NCBI RefSeq assembly: GCF_030692605.1
Contig: NZ_JAUYUD010000060.1
Location: forward strand, 1 to 54,550
Reading direction: 5' to 3'
DNA: 54,550 bases
Source: Lutibacter sp.
GTDB taxonomy: Bacteria; Bacteroidota; Bacteroidia; Flavobacteriales; Flavobacteriaceae
Shown: positions 1 through 8,529 of the stretch, one piece after another
How positions within the stretch are numbered: position 1 is the first letter of the stretch
How the letters are laid out: each line of letters starts with the position of its first letter
Notes under the pieces: model-generated
What the model was told of the DNA's origin: nothing
Database searches by the model: none
Seen by the model: the letters and a program-made list of their open reading frames with translations, nothing else
Made by a program: the position numbers and the translations under genes

Positions 1-90
1 CAATTGAATTTAGACCATCAGCCAACAGGATTATATGTGGCTAAAGTTCATTTAGAAAAACCGGTAACGCTTAAAATTATTAAACAGTAA
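1..90 (+). CDS. C-terminal end of a secreted protein with a type IX secretion sorting tail (partial)
   Basis: The reading frame is open from the left edge and ends with TAA at 88-90, giving 29 residues. The pattern is Leu-Asn-Leu, then PTGLYVAKV, and finally the basic end KIIKQ. This is the usual shape of the last strands of a type A T9SS C-terminal sorting domain (G-[IL]-Y, V-K/H-V, then K-x-I-K). Such proteins cross the outer membrane through the gliding/T9SS machinery, which fits the gldD and gldE genes at 46-48 kb. The catalytic or binding part lies outside the window, so its function is unknown. Confidence 0.6.
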   Translation, partial: QLNLDHQPTGLYVAKVHLEKPVTLKIIKQ

Positions 91-169
91 AGGGGGAAAA
101 GTAAAAGTTAGAAACAATAATTGAATTATAAATTCTAATAATCTATAAAACAGATATAAAACACACAAA

Positions 170-871
170 ATGAAATACATACAAAATATTTTATATGCAA
201 GCATACTAAGTTCATTAGTATGGTCTTGTGGCGGTGGCGGTGGAGACACTCCACCACCCCCTGTTAATAATAAACCATCTACTGCAACACTTGTTTATCC
301 TACCCATAATTTGTTGTGTATAAATAATGTACTTAATTTTCAATGGAATGCTGCTACTGATCCTGATGGAGATGCGTTAACGTATCAAATACAAGTTTCA
401 AAAGACAATCAATTTATTATCATTGCTCATTCTCTTTCTGGAAATACGCTAAGTCAAACTATTTCATTAGAAAAAGGCGTCGCCTATTATTGGCGCGTAA
501 AAGCCATCGACAGTAAAAATTTATCGGGAGATTATTCATCAACATTTAGTTTTTACACCGAAGGCATTGGAGTAAGTAATTACTTACCTTTTTCACCAGT
601 TCTATCAGCACCAATACTTAATAGTATTGTATCAACAAGTACAGTAACATTAACGTGGACTGCCTCGGATGTGGATAACGATCCATTGACTTACGATGTT
701 TTTCTGGGAACTGTAAATCCACCAACTGCTAAAATAGCCACTAATATTACAATAGCCACTGTGGGAAGTGGAACTTTAACGGCATCAACAAAATATTACT
801 GGAAGGTGGTTGTAAAAGATACCAAAGGCGGTCAAACAACTGGTCAAGTTTGGAGTTTTACAAAAGATTAA
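170..871 (+). CDS. Lipoprotein with two fibronectin type III-like domains
   Basis: This 233-residue protein starts with a lipoprotein signal; the lipobox LVWSC places the acylated Cys at about residue 20. A Gly run and a PPPP linker follow. Two similar beta-sandwich repeats come next, at about residues 35-130 and 140-233. Each has a W-x-A-[AS]-D-x-D-x-D-[AP]-L-[TY] strand pair and ends in a YYW[RK]V plus F-[SY]-F signature, as in Fn3-like modules of Bacteroidota surface lipoproteins. It probably serves as a binding or spacer module on a membrane surface. No catalytic motif is visible. It lies 80 bases after the T9SS-tail gene and about 200 before the TonB receptor. A role together with either neighbour is only a guess. 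Confidence 0.75.
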   Translation: MKYIQNILYASILSSLVWSCGGGGGDTPPPPVNNKPSTATLVYPTHNLLCINNVLNFQWNAATDPDGDALTYQIQVSKDNQFIIIAHSLSGNTLSQTISLEKGVAYYWRVKAIDSKNLSGDYSSTFSFYTEGIGVSNYLPFSPVLSAPILNSIVSTSTVTLTWTASDVDNDPLTYDVFLGTVNPPTAKIATNITIATVGSGTLTASTKYYWKVVVKDTKGGQTTGQVWSFTKD

Positions 872-1077
872 ATTCGGCTTCTTATACTTACTATTTTTTG
901 GATAGAAAATAGAATAAAAACCATTCAATTTTTACCTTAAAAAAAGGTTATAACTATTAATATTATAATAGAAAAACTATATTTATAAACATACAATTTA
1001 TTTTTATGACATTTTTTATGATAATAGGAAAAAAATTGTATTTTGCGTACATGTTAATCAAATCAATTAATTAAATT

Positions 1078-3981
1078 ATGAGAAAAATTTTAAGTGCTGT
1101 TTTTGCCTTACTGGTAGGAACTACAATGATGGCCCAAACCACCATTTCAGGTACTGTTTTGGAAGCTAAAACTCAGCAACCAATTCCTGGCGCAAACATA
1201 AAAGTAGTGGGGAAATCTATTGGAACTACTGCAGATTTTGACGGGAAATTTACCTTAACGGTAAATCAAGAACCTCCATTTTCAATTGAGGTTTCTCTTA
1301 TCGGTTTTTCTACTTCAAAAGTAGAAATAACTAAAAGTAAACAAGTAGTTAATGTATTGTTAGATGAATCTGCAACTGCTTTAAATGAAGTGGTAGTTTC
1401 AGCATCTAGAACTCCAGAGCGTATCTTGGAGTCTCCTGTTACAATTGAGCGTATGGATGCAAAGACAATTGCCAACACATCTTCACCAACATTTTATGAT
1501 GGTTTGGAAAATTTAAAAGGAGTAGATGTTAACACCAATAGTTTAACATTTAAATCAATTAACACACGTGGTTTTGCAACATTTGCTAACACTCGTTTTA
1601 TGCAATTAGTTGATGGTATGGACAACTCTTCACCTGCACTTAACTTTAATTTAGGTAACTTATTAGGAATGTCTGAATTAGATGTTAGCACTGTTGAATT
1701 AATGCCTGGAGCTTCTTCAGCTTTATATGGTGCGAATGCCTTTAATGGTATTTTATTTATGACAAGTAAGAATCCTTTTGATTCTGCTGGAATTAGTGTT
1801 TATTCTAAAACAGGTTTAACATCTCAAAAAGCCGCTGGCGATAATGCTTATACAGATGTTGGAATTAGAATGGCATATAAATTTAGTGATAAATTTGCTG
1901 CTAAAGCATCTTTCTCGTACTTAAAAGGAACAGAATGGTATGCAACAGATTACGGAAACACAAATGATCAAGGTAGTTATATTGCTGGGACAAGAGATAA
2001 TCCTAGTTATAATGGATTAAATATTTATGGAGATGAAGTTTCAATTGATATGGACGCAACTTTCGGAACCCCAAAAGGTGCCTTAGGTACAGTTTCCAGA
2101 ACTGGATACAAAGAATCAGATTTGATGGATTATAATGCTGAAAGTGCTAAGGCTGATTTCGCATTACATTATAAGCCTTTTGCAAATGATATTGAATTAA
2201 TTTACAATGCCAAATTTGGAAAAGGAAATACTATTTATCAAGGAGCAAATAGATATTCAATTAAGAATTTCTTTATGCAACAGCACAAAATAGAGGTAAA
2301 AGGCACTAACTTTATGGTTAGAGCGTATGTTACAGATGAAGATGCTGGAGATTCTTATGATAGCCGTTTTGCTGCCATAAATGTTAATAGACTTGCGAAA
2401 GGAGACCCAAACTGGTTTACAGATTACTTTTTAAGTTTTACAGGAGCATTACGTAACCCAGCATTTGGAGGCGTATTTAATGCTATTGCGCCAGCACCAG
2501 GTTCTCATAGTGCTGCTCGTGCATTTGCAGATGGGAATGTGTTGAATAATTCAAAGTTAAACCCATTCCAATTGGGCGCTTTAAATGCAGGAATTGCACC
2601 ACTTTTAAAGTTGCCATCTTGGATTAGAAATGATAGTGAAAGATTTGTTCCTGGAACAGCAGCATTCGATAATGCATTTAATAAAGTAATTACTAATCCA
2701 GATTTAACAACTGGATCAAAATTTCAAGACGCAACAAAAATTTATCATTCAGATGCTAATTACAATTTTGCAGACCAAATTGAATTTGCCGACATCCAAA
2801 TAGGTGGTTCTTGGAGAAAATATTCTTTAAATTCATCAGGAACAATTTTTACAGATTATGATGGGCCAATTAATTATGAAGAGTATGGTGTTTACACCCA
2901 AGTTCAAAAGAAATTTGTTGATGACCGATTGAAGTTTACAGGATCTTTACGTTATGATAAAGCTCAAAATTTTGATGGAAGCGTTTCTCCAAGAGTGTCA
3001 TTATCTTATTCATTGGGAAAAGGAAAGACTAGAAATTTAAGAGCTTCATATCAAACAGGATTTAGAAACCCAACTACACAAGATCAGTACATTGGTCTAG
3101 ACGCTGGTAGAGCTTTCTTAGTAGGTTCTGCGCCAGACAACTTAGATAGATATACAACAGGTCCATTGCCAGTGAGTCCAACCGGAAGAGCTTTAAGCGG
3201 ATTGCCTGCAACAACTAAGTTAGTTGGAAGACAAGCCTATGAAAATGCATTTTCATTATCTTCAGTTTTAAAGGGAGCACCGGCAAAAGCCAATTTTGCT
3301 TATGTAAAACCAGAAAAGGTTACAGCGTATGAAGTTGGGTATAGAGCTGGTTTTGGGCGAGTATCATTAGATGCTAGTGCATACTACAACCAATATGAAG
3401 ATTTTATTGGAAACAAAACAGTATTAGTACCTTATTACGGTAAAACTGATTTTTCTGATTTTACTCCTGGAGGTGGATTACCTGCACCATTAGCTGCAAT
3501 TGCTTTAAGTCAAAAGGATTTTAAAGCATTCCAAGTATATACGAACTCTTCAGCAGATATTTCTTCTTATGGTGGTAGTTTAGGTTTAACCTCAAGAATA
3601 TTTGGAAATTATAATTTCGGGCTTAACTATACGTATGCTAAATTTGATTTTGATCAAACAACTGATCCAGATTATGAAGCAGGGTTTAATACACCTGAGA
3701 ATAAGGTAAAAGTATCGTTTGGTAATACAGAATTGCTTGAAAACTTAGGATTTAATTTAGATTTTAGATGGAGTGATGAGTTTTTATGGCAATCTTCTTT
3801 TGCTGATATTATGGTTGATTCTCGAACTGTTGTAGATGCTCAAGTTAATTATACAGTAACGAAATGGAAATCTGTATTTAAAATTGGAGGCGCAAACCTA
3901 GGTGGTAAAGAATATTTTAGTGCACCTGGAGTTGGTAAAATAGGTTCACAATACTATGTTTCTTGGACCATTAATCCATAA
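1078..3981 (+). CDS. TonB-dependent outer-membrane receptor with carboxypeptidase-regulatory-like domain
   Basis: This 967-residue protein has a signal peptide (residues 1-19, cleavage after MMAQ). A carboxypeptidase-D regulatory-like beta domain follows (about 22-100: TISGTVLEAKTQQPIPGANI). Next come a TonB-box-like segment (NEVVVSAS, about 105) and a plug domain (about 115-235, with the RGF and LYGANAFNG motifs). The rest is a 22-stranded barrel by homology, ending in alternating aromatic residues. It takes up a ligand across the outer membrane using TonB-ExbBD energy. No SusD-like lipoprotein follows, so it is probably not a classical Sus glycan pair. The substrate cannot be read from the sequence. 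A strong terminator follows the stop codon, so it is probably monocistronic. Confidence 0.9.
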   Translation: MRKILSAVFALLVGTTMMAQTTISGTVLEAKTQQPIPGANIKVVGKSIGTTADFDGKFTLTVNQEPPFSIEVSLIGFSTSKVEITKSKQVVNVLLDESATALNEVVVSASRTPERILESPVTIERMDAKTIANTSSPTFYDGLENLKGVDVNTNSLTFKSINTRGFATFANTRFMQLVDGMDNSSPALNFNLGNLLGMSELDVSTVELMPGASSALYGANAFNGILFMTSKNPFDSAGISVYSKTGLTSQKAAGDNAYTDVGIRMAYKFSDKFAAKASFSYLKGTEWYATDYGNTNDQGSYIAGTRDNPSYNGLNIYGDEVSIDMDATFGTPKGALGTVSRTGYKESDLMDYNAESAKADFALHYKPFANDIELIYNAKFGKGNTIYQGANRYSIKNFFMQQHKIEVKGTNFMVRAYVTDEDAGDSYDSRFAAINVNRLAKGDPNWFTDYFLSFTGALRNPAFGGVFNAIAPAPGSHSAARAFADGNVLNNSKLNPFQLGALNAGIAPLLKLPSWIRNDSERFVPGTAAFDNAFNKVITNPDLTTGSKFQDATKIYHSDANYNFADQIEFADIQIGGSWRKYSLNSSGTIFTDYDGPINYEEYGVYTQVQKKFVDDRLKFTGSLRYDKAQNFDGSVSPRVSLSYSLGKGKTRNLRASYQTGFRNPTTQDQYIGLDAGRAFLVGSAPDNLDRYTTGPLPVSPTGRALSGLPATTKLVGRQAYENAFSLSSVLKGAPAKANFAYVKPEKVTAYEVGYRAGFGRVSLDASAYYNQYEDFIGNKTVLVPYYGKTDFSDFTPGGGLPAPLAAIALSQKDFKAFQVYTNSSADISSYGGSLGLTSRIFGNYNFGLNYTYAKFDFDQTTDPDYEAGFNTPENKVKVSFGNTELLENLGFNLDFRWSDEFLWQSSFADIMVDSRTVVDAQVNYTVTKWKSVFKIGGANLGGKEYFSAPGVGKIGSQYYVSWTINP

Positions 3982-3999
3982 AAAACAAAATAAATAATT

Positions 4000-4029
4000 A
4001 AAAACGCCTTAAGAAATTAAGGCGTTTTT
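4000..4029 (+). terminator. Intrinsic terminator after the TonB receptor
   Basis: A perfect 13-bp stem (4000-4012 with 4017-4029) closes on a GAAA tetraloop (4013-4016). Its GC core is ACGCC/GGCGT and it ends in a T run. It lies 19 bases after the receptor stop codon. Confidence 0.88.
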
Positions 4030-4049
4030 GTTTTTCAAAAAACATTTGG

Positions 4050-4070
4050 ATTTTATTTCAGAAATAAAAT
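4050..4070. promoter_or_regulatory. Perfect 21-bp palindrome upstream of the atpD promoter
   Basis: ATTTTATTTC (4050-4059) is the exact reverse complement of GAAATAAAAT (4061-4070) around a single central base. It ends 8 bases before the -7 box of atpD, so it covers the -33 region. The one-base centre makes a protein-binding dyad more likely than an RNA hairpin. The AT-rich composition lowers confidence. Confidence 0.35.
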
Positions 4071-4078
4071 CAAAAAAC

Positions 4079-4086
4079 TATCTTTG
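4079..4086 (+). promoter_or_regulatory. -7 box of the atpD promoter
   Basis: TATCTTTG matches the Bacteroidota -7 consensus TAnnTTTG exactly. The following bases, GCGCTTTTA, are the same as after the leuS -7 box. No clear TTG is present at the -33 position. The predicted leader is about 55 bases. Confidence 0.55.
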
Positions 4087-4136
4087 CGCTTTTAAAAATA
4101 AGGTTTAGCCTAATAGATTAAATACCTAAATAATAA

Positions 4137-5657
<1,521 letters not shown>

Positions 5658-5667
5658 AACAAGTATT

Positions 5668-5720
5668 CAGTAATCAGTTACAGTAACTAATACTAAGACT
5701 GAAAACTGAGACTGAAAACT
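5668..5720 (+). repeat. Short-period degenerate repeat filling the atpD-atpC spacer
   Basis: The spacer is built of units of 6-7 bases that each begin with C (CAGTAAT, CAGTTA, CAGTAA, CTAATA, CTAAGA, CTGAAAA, CTGAGA, CTGAAAA). The phased C positions are 5668, 5675, 5681, 5687, 5693, 5699, 5706, 5712 and 5719. GACTGAAAACT occurs twice exactly (5697-5707 and 5710-5720). AGTTAC-A-GTAACT (5676-5688) is a perfect dyad. The function is not known. Confidence 0.6.
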
Positions 5721-5728
5721 TAAAAAAT

Positions 5729-6007
5729 ATGATTTTAGAAATAGTAACACCTGAGGCAACATTATTACATTCGGAAGTAGATTTAGTGTCTGTTCCTGGT
5801 ATAAATGGAGAGTTTCAAATGTTAAATAATCACGCCCCAATTGTTTCTTTATTGGTTAAAGGGATTGTGAAATTTAAAGGAGAAAAAATAAATATAAAAG
5901 AGGAAGTTCAGGATTTATTTTCAATTGTTAAAGGTGAATATAGTGTTGCTATTAAAAGCGGAACTATTGAAATGAAAAACAATAAAATTATTATTTTAGC
6001 TGATTAA
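5729..6007 (+). CDS. atpC: F1Fo ATP synthase subunit epsilon
   Basis: This 92-residue protein has the N-terminal beta-sandwich of subunit epsilon (I-V-T-P-E, then PGINGEFQMLNNHAPIVSLL). It lacks most of the C-terminal helical hairpin that inhibits the enzyme in E. coli (about 138 residues there). Short epsilon subunits are common in Bacteroidota. It connects the beta-barrel ring to the rotor. It is the second gene of the atpD transcript and is followed by a strong terminator. Confidence 0.95.
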   Translation: MILEIVTPEATLLHSEVDLVSVPGINGEFQMLNNHAPIVSLLVKGIVKFKGEKINIKEEVQDLFSIVKGEYSVAIKSGTIEMKNNKIIILAD

Positions 6008-6030
6008 ATTTTCTCAAATTATAACAACAA

Positions 6031-6056
6031 AAAAATCCTCATATATGAGGATTTTT
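6031..6056. terminator. Bidirectional terminator between atpC and rseP
   Basis: An 11-bp perfect stem AAAAATCCTCA/TGAGGATTTTT closes on a TATA loop (6042-6045). It is flanked by A and T runs, so it serves the convergent atpC and rseP transcripts. Confidence 0.88.
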
Positions 6057-6088
6057 TTTTGCGTAAATCTAAAATCAATCAATCTTAT

Positions 6089-7402
6089 TTACGAAAAGAG
6101 TTTAACAACATCGTTACCATTAGCCAATAATAGTAGTGCAATTAAAATTAAGAACCCAGTAATTTGAGCATATTCTAAAAATTTATCATTTGGTTTTCTG
6201 CCTGATATCATTTCATATAAAGTAAACATTACGTGCCCCCCGTCAAGTGCTGGAATTGGTAATAAATTCATAAAGGCAAGCATTATAGATAGGAAAGCGG
6301 TAATACTCCAAAAAGAATACCAACTCCAAGTAGCAGGAAATATATTTCCAATGGCAATAAAACCACCAATACTGGTTGCTCCTTTTTTGGTAAAGACATA
6401 TTTAAACTGAGTAATATAATCTTTTAAAGTCCATATAGCTAACGAGTTACCTTTTGAAATACTTTCAATAAAGGTATATTTTTTGGTTTGTACATTTACA
6501 CCTCTCGATTTGAAGTTAGAAACACCAATAGTTTTATCTTCACTAGGCTCTACCGTAATAGTTTCTTGTACCCCATTTCTGTCTACTAATAATAAAACGT
6601 TTGTTTCTGAAGCAATTACATGTTGCGTAAATTCGTGCCAATAAAAAACTGGAGTATTATTTACTGCCAAAATTTTATCACCTTTTAAAACACCTGCCTT
6701 AGCAGCGGGCGATTCTACAACTACCGTATCAATTACTGCAACAGATCTTACTACAAACGGCTCCATAACTCCTTTTTCCCACATTATATTTCCTATATCT
6801 TCAGGAATGGCAATGGTTTCGTTTTCTCCATTTTCGTGAATAACTTCTATAGATGTGAGGTCTCTTAAAAATAAATGTTTGTTTACAGCTGTAACATCAA
6901 TAGGTTCTTCACCATTAAATTTGCTAATTTTATCACCATCTTTAAATCCAAACTCTTTAAAAGTTTCATGAACGGCAAATCCATTTGTAACATCATTTGA
7001 TTTAATGGACTGAACACCCCATACAAAGGTAATCATGATGTAAATAAGAATTCCAAGTATAAAATTTACAACAACCCCACCAAGCATAATAATTAATCGT
7101 TGCCATGCTGGTTTAGATCTAAATTCCCAAGGTTGTGGTGGAAGTTTCATTTGTTCAGTATCCATACTTTCATCAATCATTCCAGAGATTTTTACATAAC
7201 CTCCTAATGGAATCCAACCAATACCATAAACGGTATCTCCTATTTTCTTTTTAAATAAGGAAAATTTATAATCAAAAAATAAATAAAATCGTTCAACCCT
7301 AGTTTTAAATAATTTTGCTGGAATAAAGTGTCCCAATTCGTGCAAAACAATTAAAAAGGATAAACTTAAAATAAACTGAGCGGCCTTTATAATAATTTCC
7401 AT
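6089..7402 (-). CDS. rseP: Site-2 intramembrane zinc metalloprotease (M50, RseP-like)
   Basis: This 437-residue integral inner-membrane protein has the HELGH zinc motif at residues 21-25 inside the first membrane segment, and the third ligand motif LDGGH near the end (NLLPIPALDGGH). A periplasmic PDZ region lies between (about 115-330). Family members cut anti-sigma factors and leftover signal peptides within the membrane. The gene faces away from the SCO gene and has its own perfect -7 box. No dxr gene is adjacent, unlike in E. coli. The function call is strong, but the substrate is unknown. Confidence 0.93.
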   Translation of the reverse strand: MEIIIKAAQFILSLSFLIVLHELGHFIPAKLFKTRVERFYLFFDYKFSLFKKKIGDTVYGIGWIPLGGYVKISGMIDESMDTEQMKLPPQPWEFRSKPAWQRLIIMLGGVVVNFILGILIYIMITFVWGVQSIKSNDVTNGFAVHETFKEFGFKDGDKISKFNGEEPIDVTAVNKHLFLRDLTSIEVIHENGENETIAIPEDIGNIMWEKGVMEPFVVRSVAVIDTVVVESPAAKAGVLKGDKILAVNNTPVFYWHEFTQHVIASETNVLLLVDRNGVQETITVEPSEDKTIGVSNFKSRGVNVQTKKYTFIESISKGNSLAIWTLKDYITQFKYVFTKKGATSIGGFIAIGNIFPATWSWYSFWSITAFLSIMLAFMNLLPIPALDGGHVMFTLYEMISGRKPNDKFLEYAQITGFLILIALLLLANGNDVVKLFS

Positions 7403-7427
7403 ATGTGTTTTTCAAAATAAAATCGCA

Positions 7428-7435
7428 CAAATGTA
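7428..7435 (-). promoter_or_regulatory. -7 box of the rseP promoter
   Basis: On the minus strand this reads TACATTTG, an exact TAnnTTTG match 26 bases upstream of the rseP ATG. No good -33 TTG is visible. Confidence 0.5.
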
Positions 7436-7528
7436 CGGTTTTATAAACGGTTAGCGAAAAAGAAAAGAATGCTTTCTATATCTTTTAACAAAGTTTAACA
7501 ATTTAATAAACTTTTAAGGCATTTGTTC

Positions 7529-7536
7529 TAATTTTG
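7529..7536 (+). promoter_or_regulatory. -7 box of the SCO gene promoter
   Basis: TAATTTTG matches TAnnTTTG exactly and lies 18 bases before the ATG, which predicts a very short leader. No clear -33 TTG is visible at the expected spacing. Confidence 0.45.
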
Positions 7537-7554
7537 TAATTCATTTTAATAATT

Positions 7555-8223
7555 ATGGATTTAAAGTTTTTTAAAAAATCGATTACACCACTAATAATAA
7601 TGGGTTTATTTTCTATTATTATGATTTTTGCAATTTATACACTTCTTACACCTGAAAAGAAATTGCCAATTTATAATCCAGCCGATGTAAATCCAAAGCT
7701 AGTTGATGAAAATCTAATTCACATTAGGCGAAATCATAACATTGCAGATTTTAAGTTAATAAATCAAAATGGCGACACTATTACCCAAAAAGACTATGAA
7801 AACACCATTTATGTTGCAGATTTTTTCTTTACGCGTTGTACTACTATTTGTCCAATTATGACTAATAATATTGGGAAGTTGCAAGAAGTTTTTAAAGAAA
7901 ATAACGATGTTAAATTTTTATCTATGTCTGTAACTCCAGAAATGGATAGTGTTCCAGTTTTGAAAACCTATGCAATTCAAAAAGGAGTTATTGACGCTAA
8001 ATGGAATATAACTACTGGTTCTAAAAAGCATATATACGAATTAGCACGTAAAAGTTATTTTGCAGTTTTAGAAGAAGGAGATGGCGGTTTGCAAGATTTT
8101 ATTCATACCGAAAATTTTATTTTAGTCGATAAAAAAAAGAGAATTAGAGGGTATTATGATGGAACAGATAATGAAGATATGGCGCGTTTAAGGGATGATA
8201 TTATACTACTTTTAGAGGAATAA
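7555..8223 (+). CDS. SCO1/SenC-family thioredoxin-fold copper protein
   Basis: This 222-residue protein has one N-terminal membrane anchor (about 13-31) and a thioredoxin-like domain in the periplasm. The copper site is complete: C-T-T-I-C (CxxxC, about residue 99) in FTRCTTICPIM, and the distal His in FIHTENF. Family members deliver copper to the CuA site of cytochrome oxidase or act as thiol reductants. ctaA at 48 kb provides the haem A for the same oxidase. It sits 75 bases upstream of feoA on the same strand, but feoA has its own promoter. Confidence 0.9.
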   Translation: MDLKFFKKSITPLIIMGLFSIIMIFAIYTLLTPEKKLPIYNPADVNPKLVDENLIHIRRNHNIADFKLINQNGDTITQKDYENTIYVADFFFTRCTTICPIMTNNIGKLQEVFKENNDVKFLSMSVTPEMDSVPVLKTYAIQKGVIDAKWNITTGSKKHIYELARKSYFAVLEEGDGGLQDFIHTENFILVDKKKRIRGYYDGTDNEDMARLRDDIILLLEE

Positions 8224-8242
8224 AAGGTAATGACAAATATCA

Positions 8243-8273
8243 TTGTTTAGAATCATTCTAATTAATACCTTTG
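8243..8273 (+). promoter_or_regulatory. feoAB promoter with a palindromic operator in its spacer
   Basis: TTG (8243-8245), 20 bases, then TACCTTTG (8266-8273) is a complete Bacteroidota promoter (TTTG/TAnnTTTG). The spacer holds the perfect 15-bp dyad TTAGAAT-C-ATTCTAA (8247-8261). Its half-site resembles that of the dyad before the DtxR-type gene at 12326-12341. A metal-loaded repressor bound here would block RNA polymerase. The regulator could be the DtxR/MntR homologue or an unseen Fur. Confidence 0.6.
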
Positions 8274-8298
8274 TACTTAATAAATCTAATTCTAAATA

Positions 8299-8529
8299 AT
8301 GAAAATGACCATTGGAAATTTGAAGGTTGGAGAGTGTGGTATCATTGAAGAGTTTTCATTGGATATTATTCCATTAAGTCTTCTTGAAATGGGTTGCTTA
8401 CCAGGAAAAGAGGTGAAATTATTGCAAATAGCACCTTTAAATGATCCTTACTATATTAAAGTAAACGGTAGTCATTTAGCAATTAGAAAGGAAATGGCCG
8501 ATCAAATTACTATAACTAAATTAGGGTAA
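8299..8529 (+). CDS. feoA: Ferrous iron transport protein FeoA
   Basis: This 76-residue SH3-like cytosolic protein has the family pattern: L-x-V-G-x-x-G-I-I near the start, S-L-L-E-M-G-C-L-P-G in the middle, and H-L-A-I-R-K-E-M-A at the end. FeoA assists FeoB in Fe(II) uptake. Its stop codon overlaps the feoB ATG by one base (TAATG), so translation is probably coupled. Confidence 0.95.
   Translation: MKMTIGNLKVGECGIIEEFSLDIIPLSLLEMGCLPGKEVKLLQIAPLNDPYYIKVNGSHLAIRKEMADQITITKLG

Noticed and set aside
52-249. Minus-strand 65-codon frame over the start of the Fn3 lipoprotein
   Set aside because: It overlaps a convincing gene and its hydrophobic Phe/Leu-rich product is typical of antisense AT-rich DNA.
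872-1077. Terminator or small gene between the Fn3 lipoprotein and the TonB receptor
   Set aside because: Only weak 5- to 7-bp AT-rich inverted repeats are present, and the TATTTTG near 1039 is one base short of a -7 box. I see nothing reliable here.
8224-8298. Riboswitch upstream of feoA
   Set aside because: The region is explained by a promoter and a palindrome. The predicted leader is about 20 bases.
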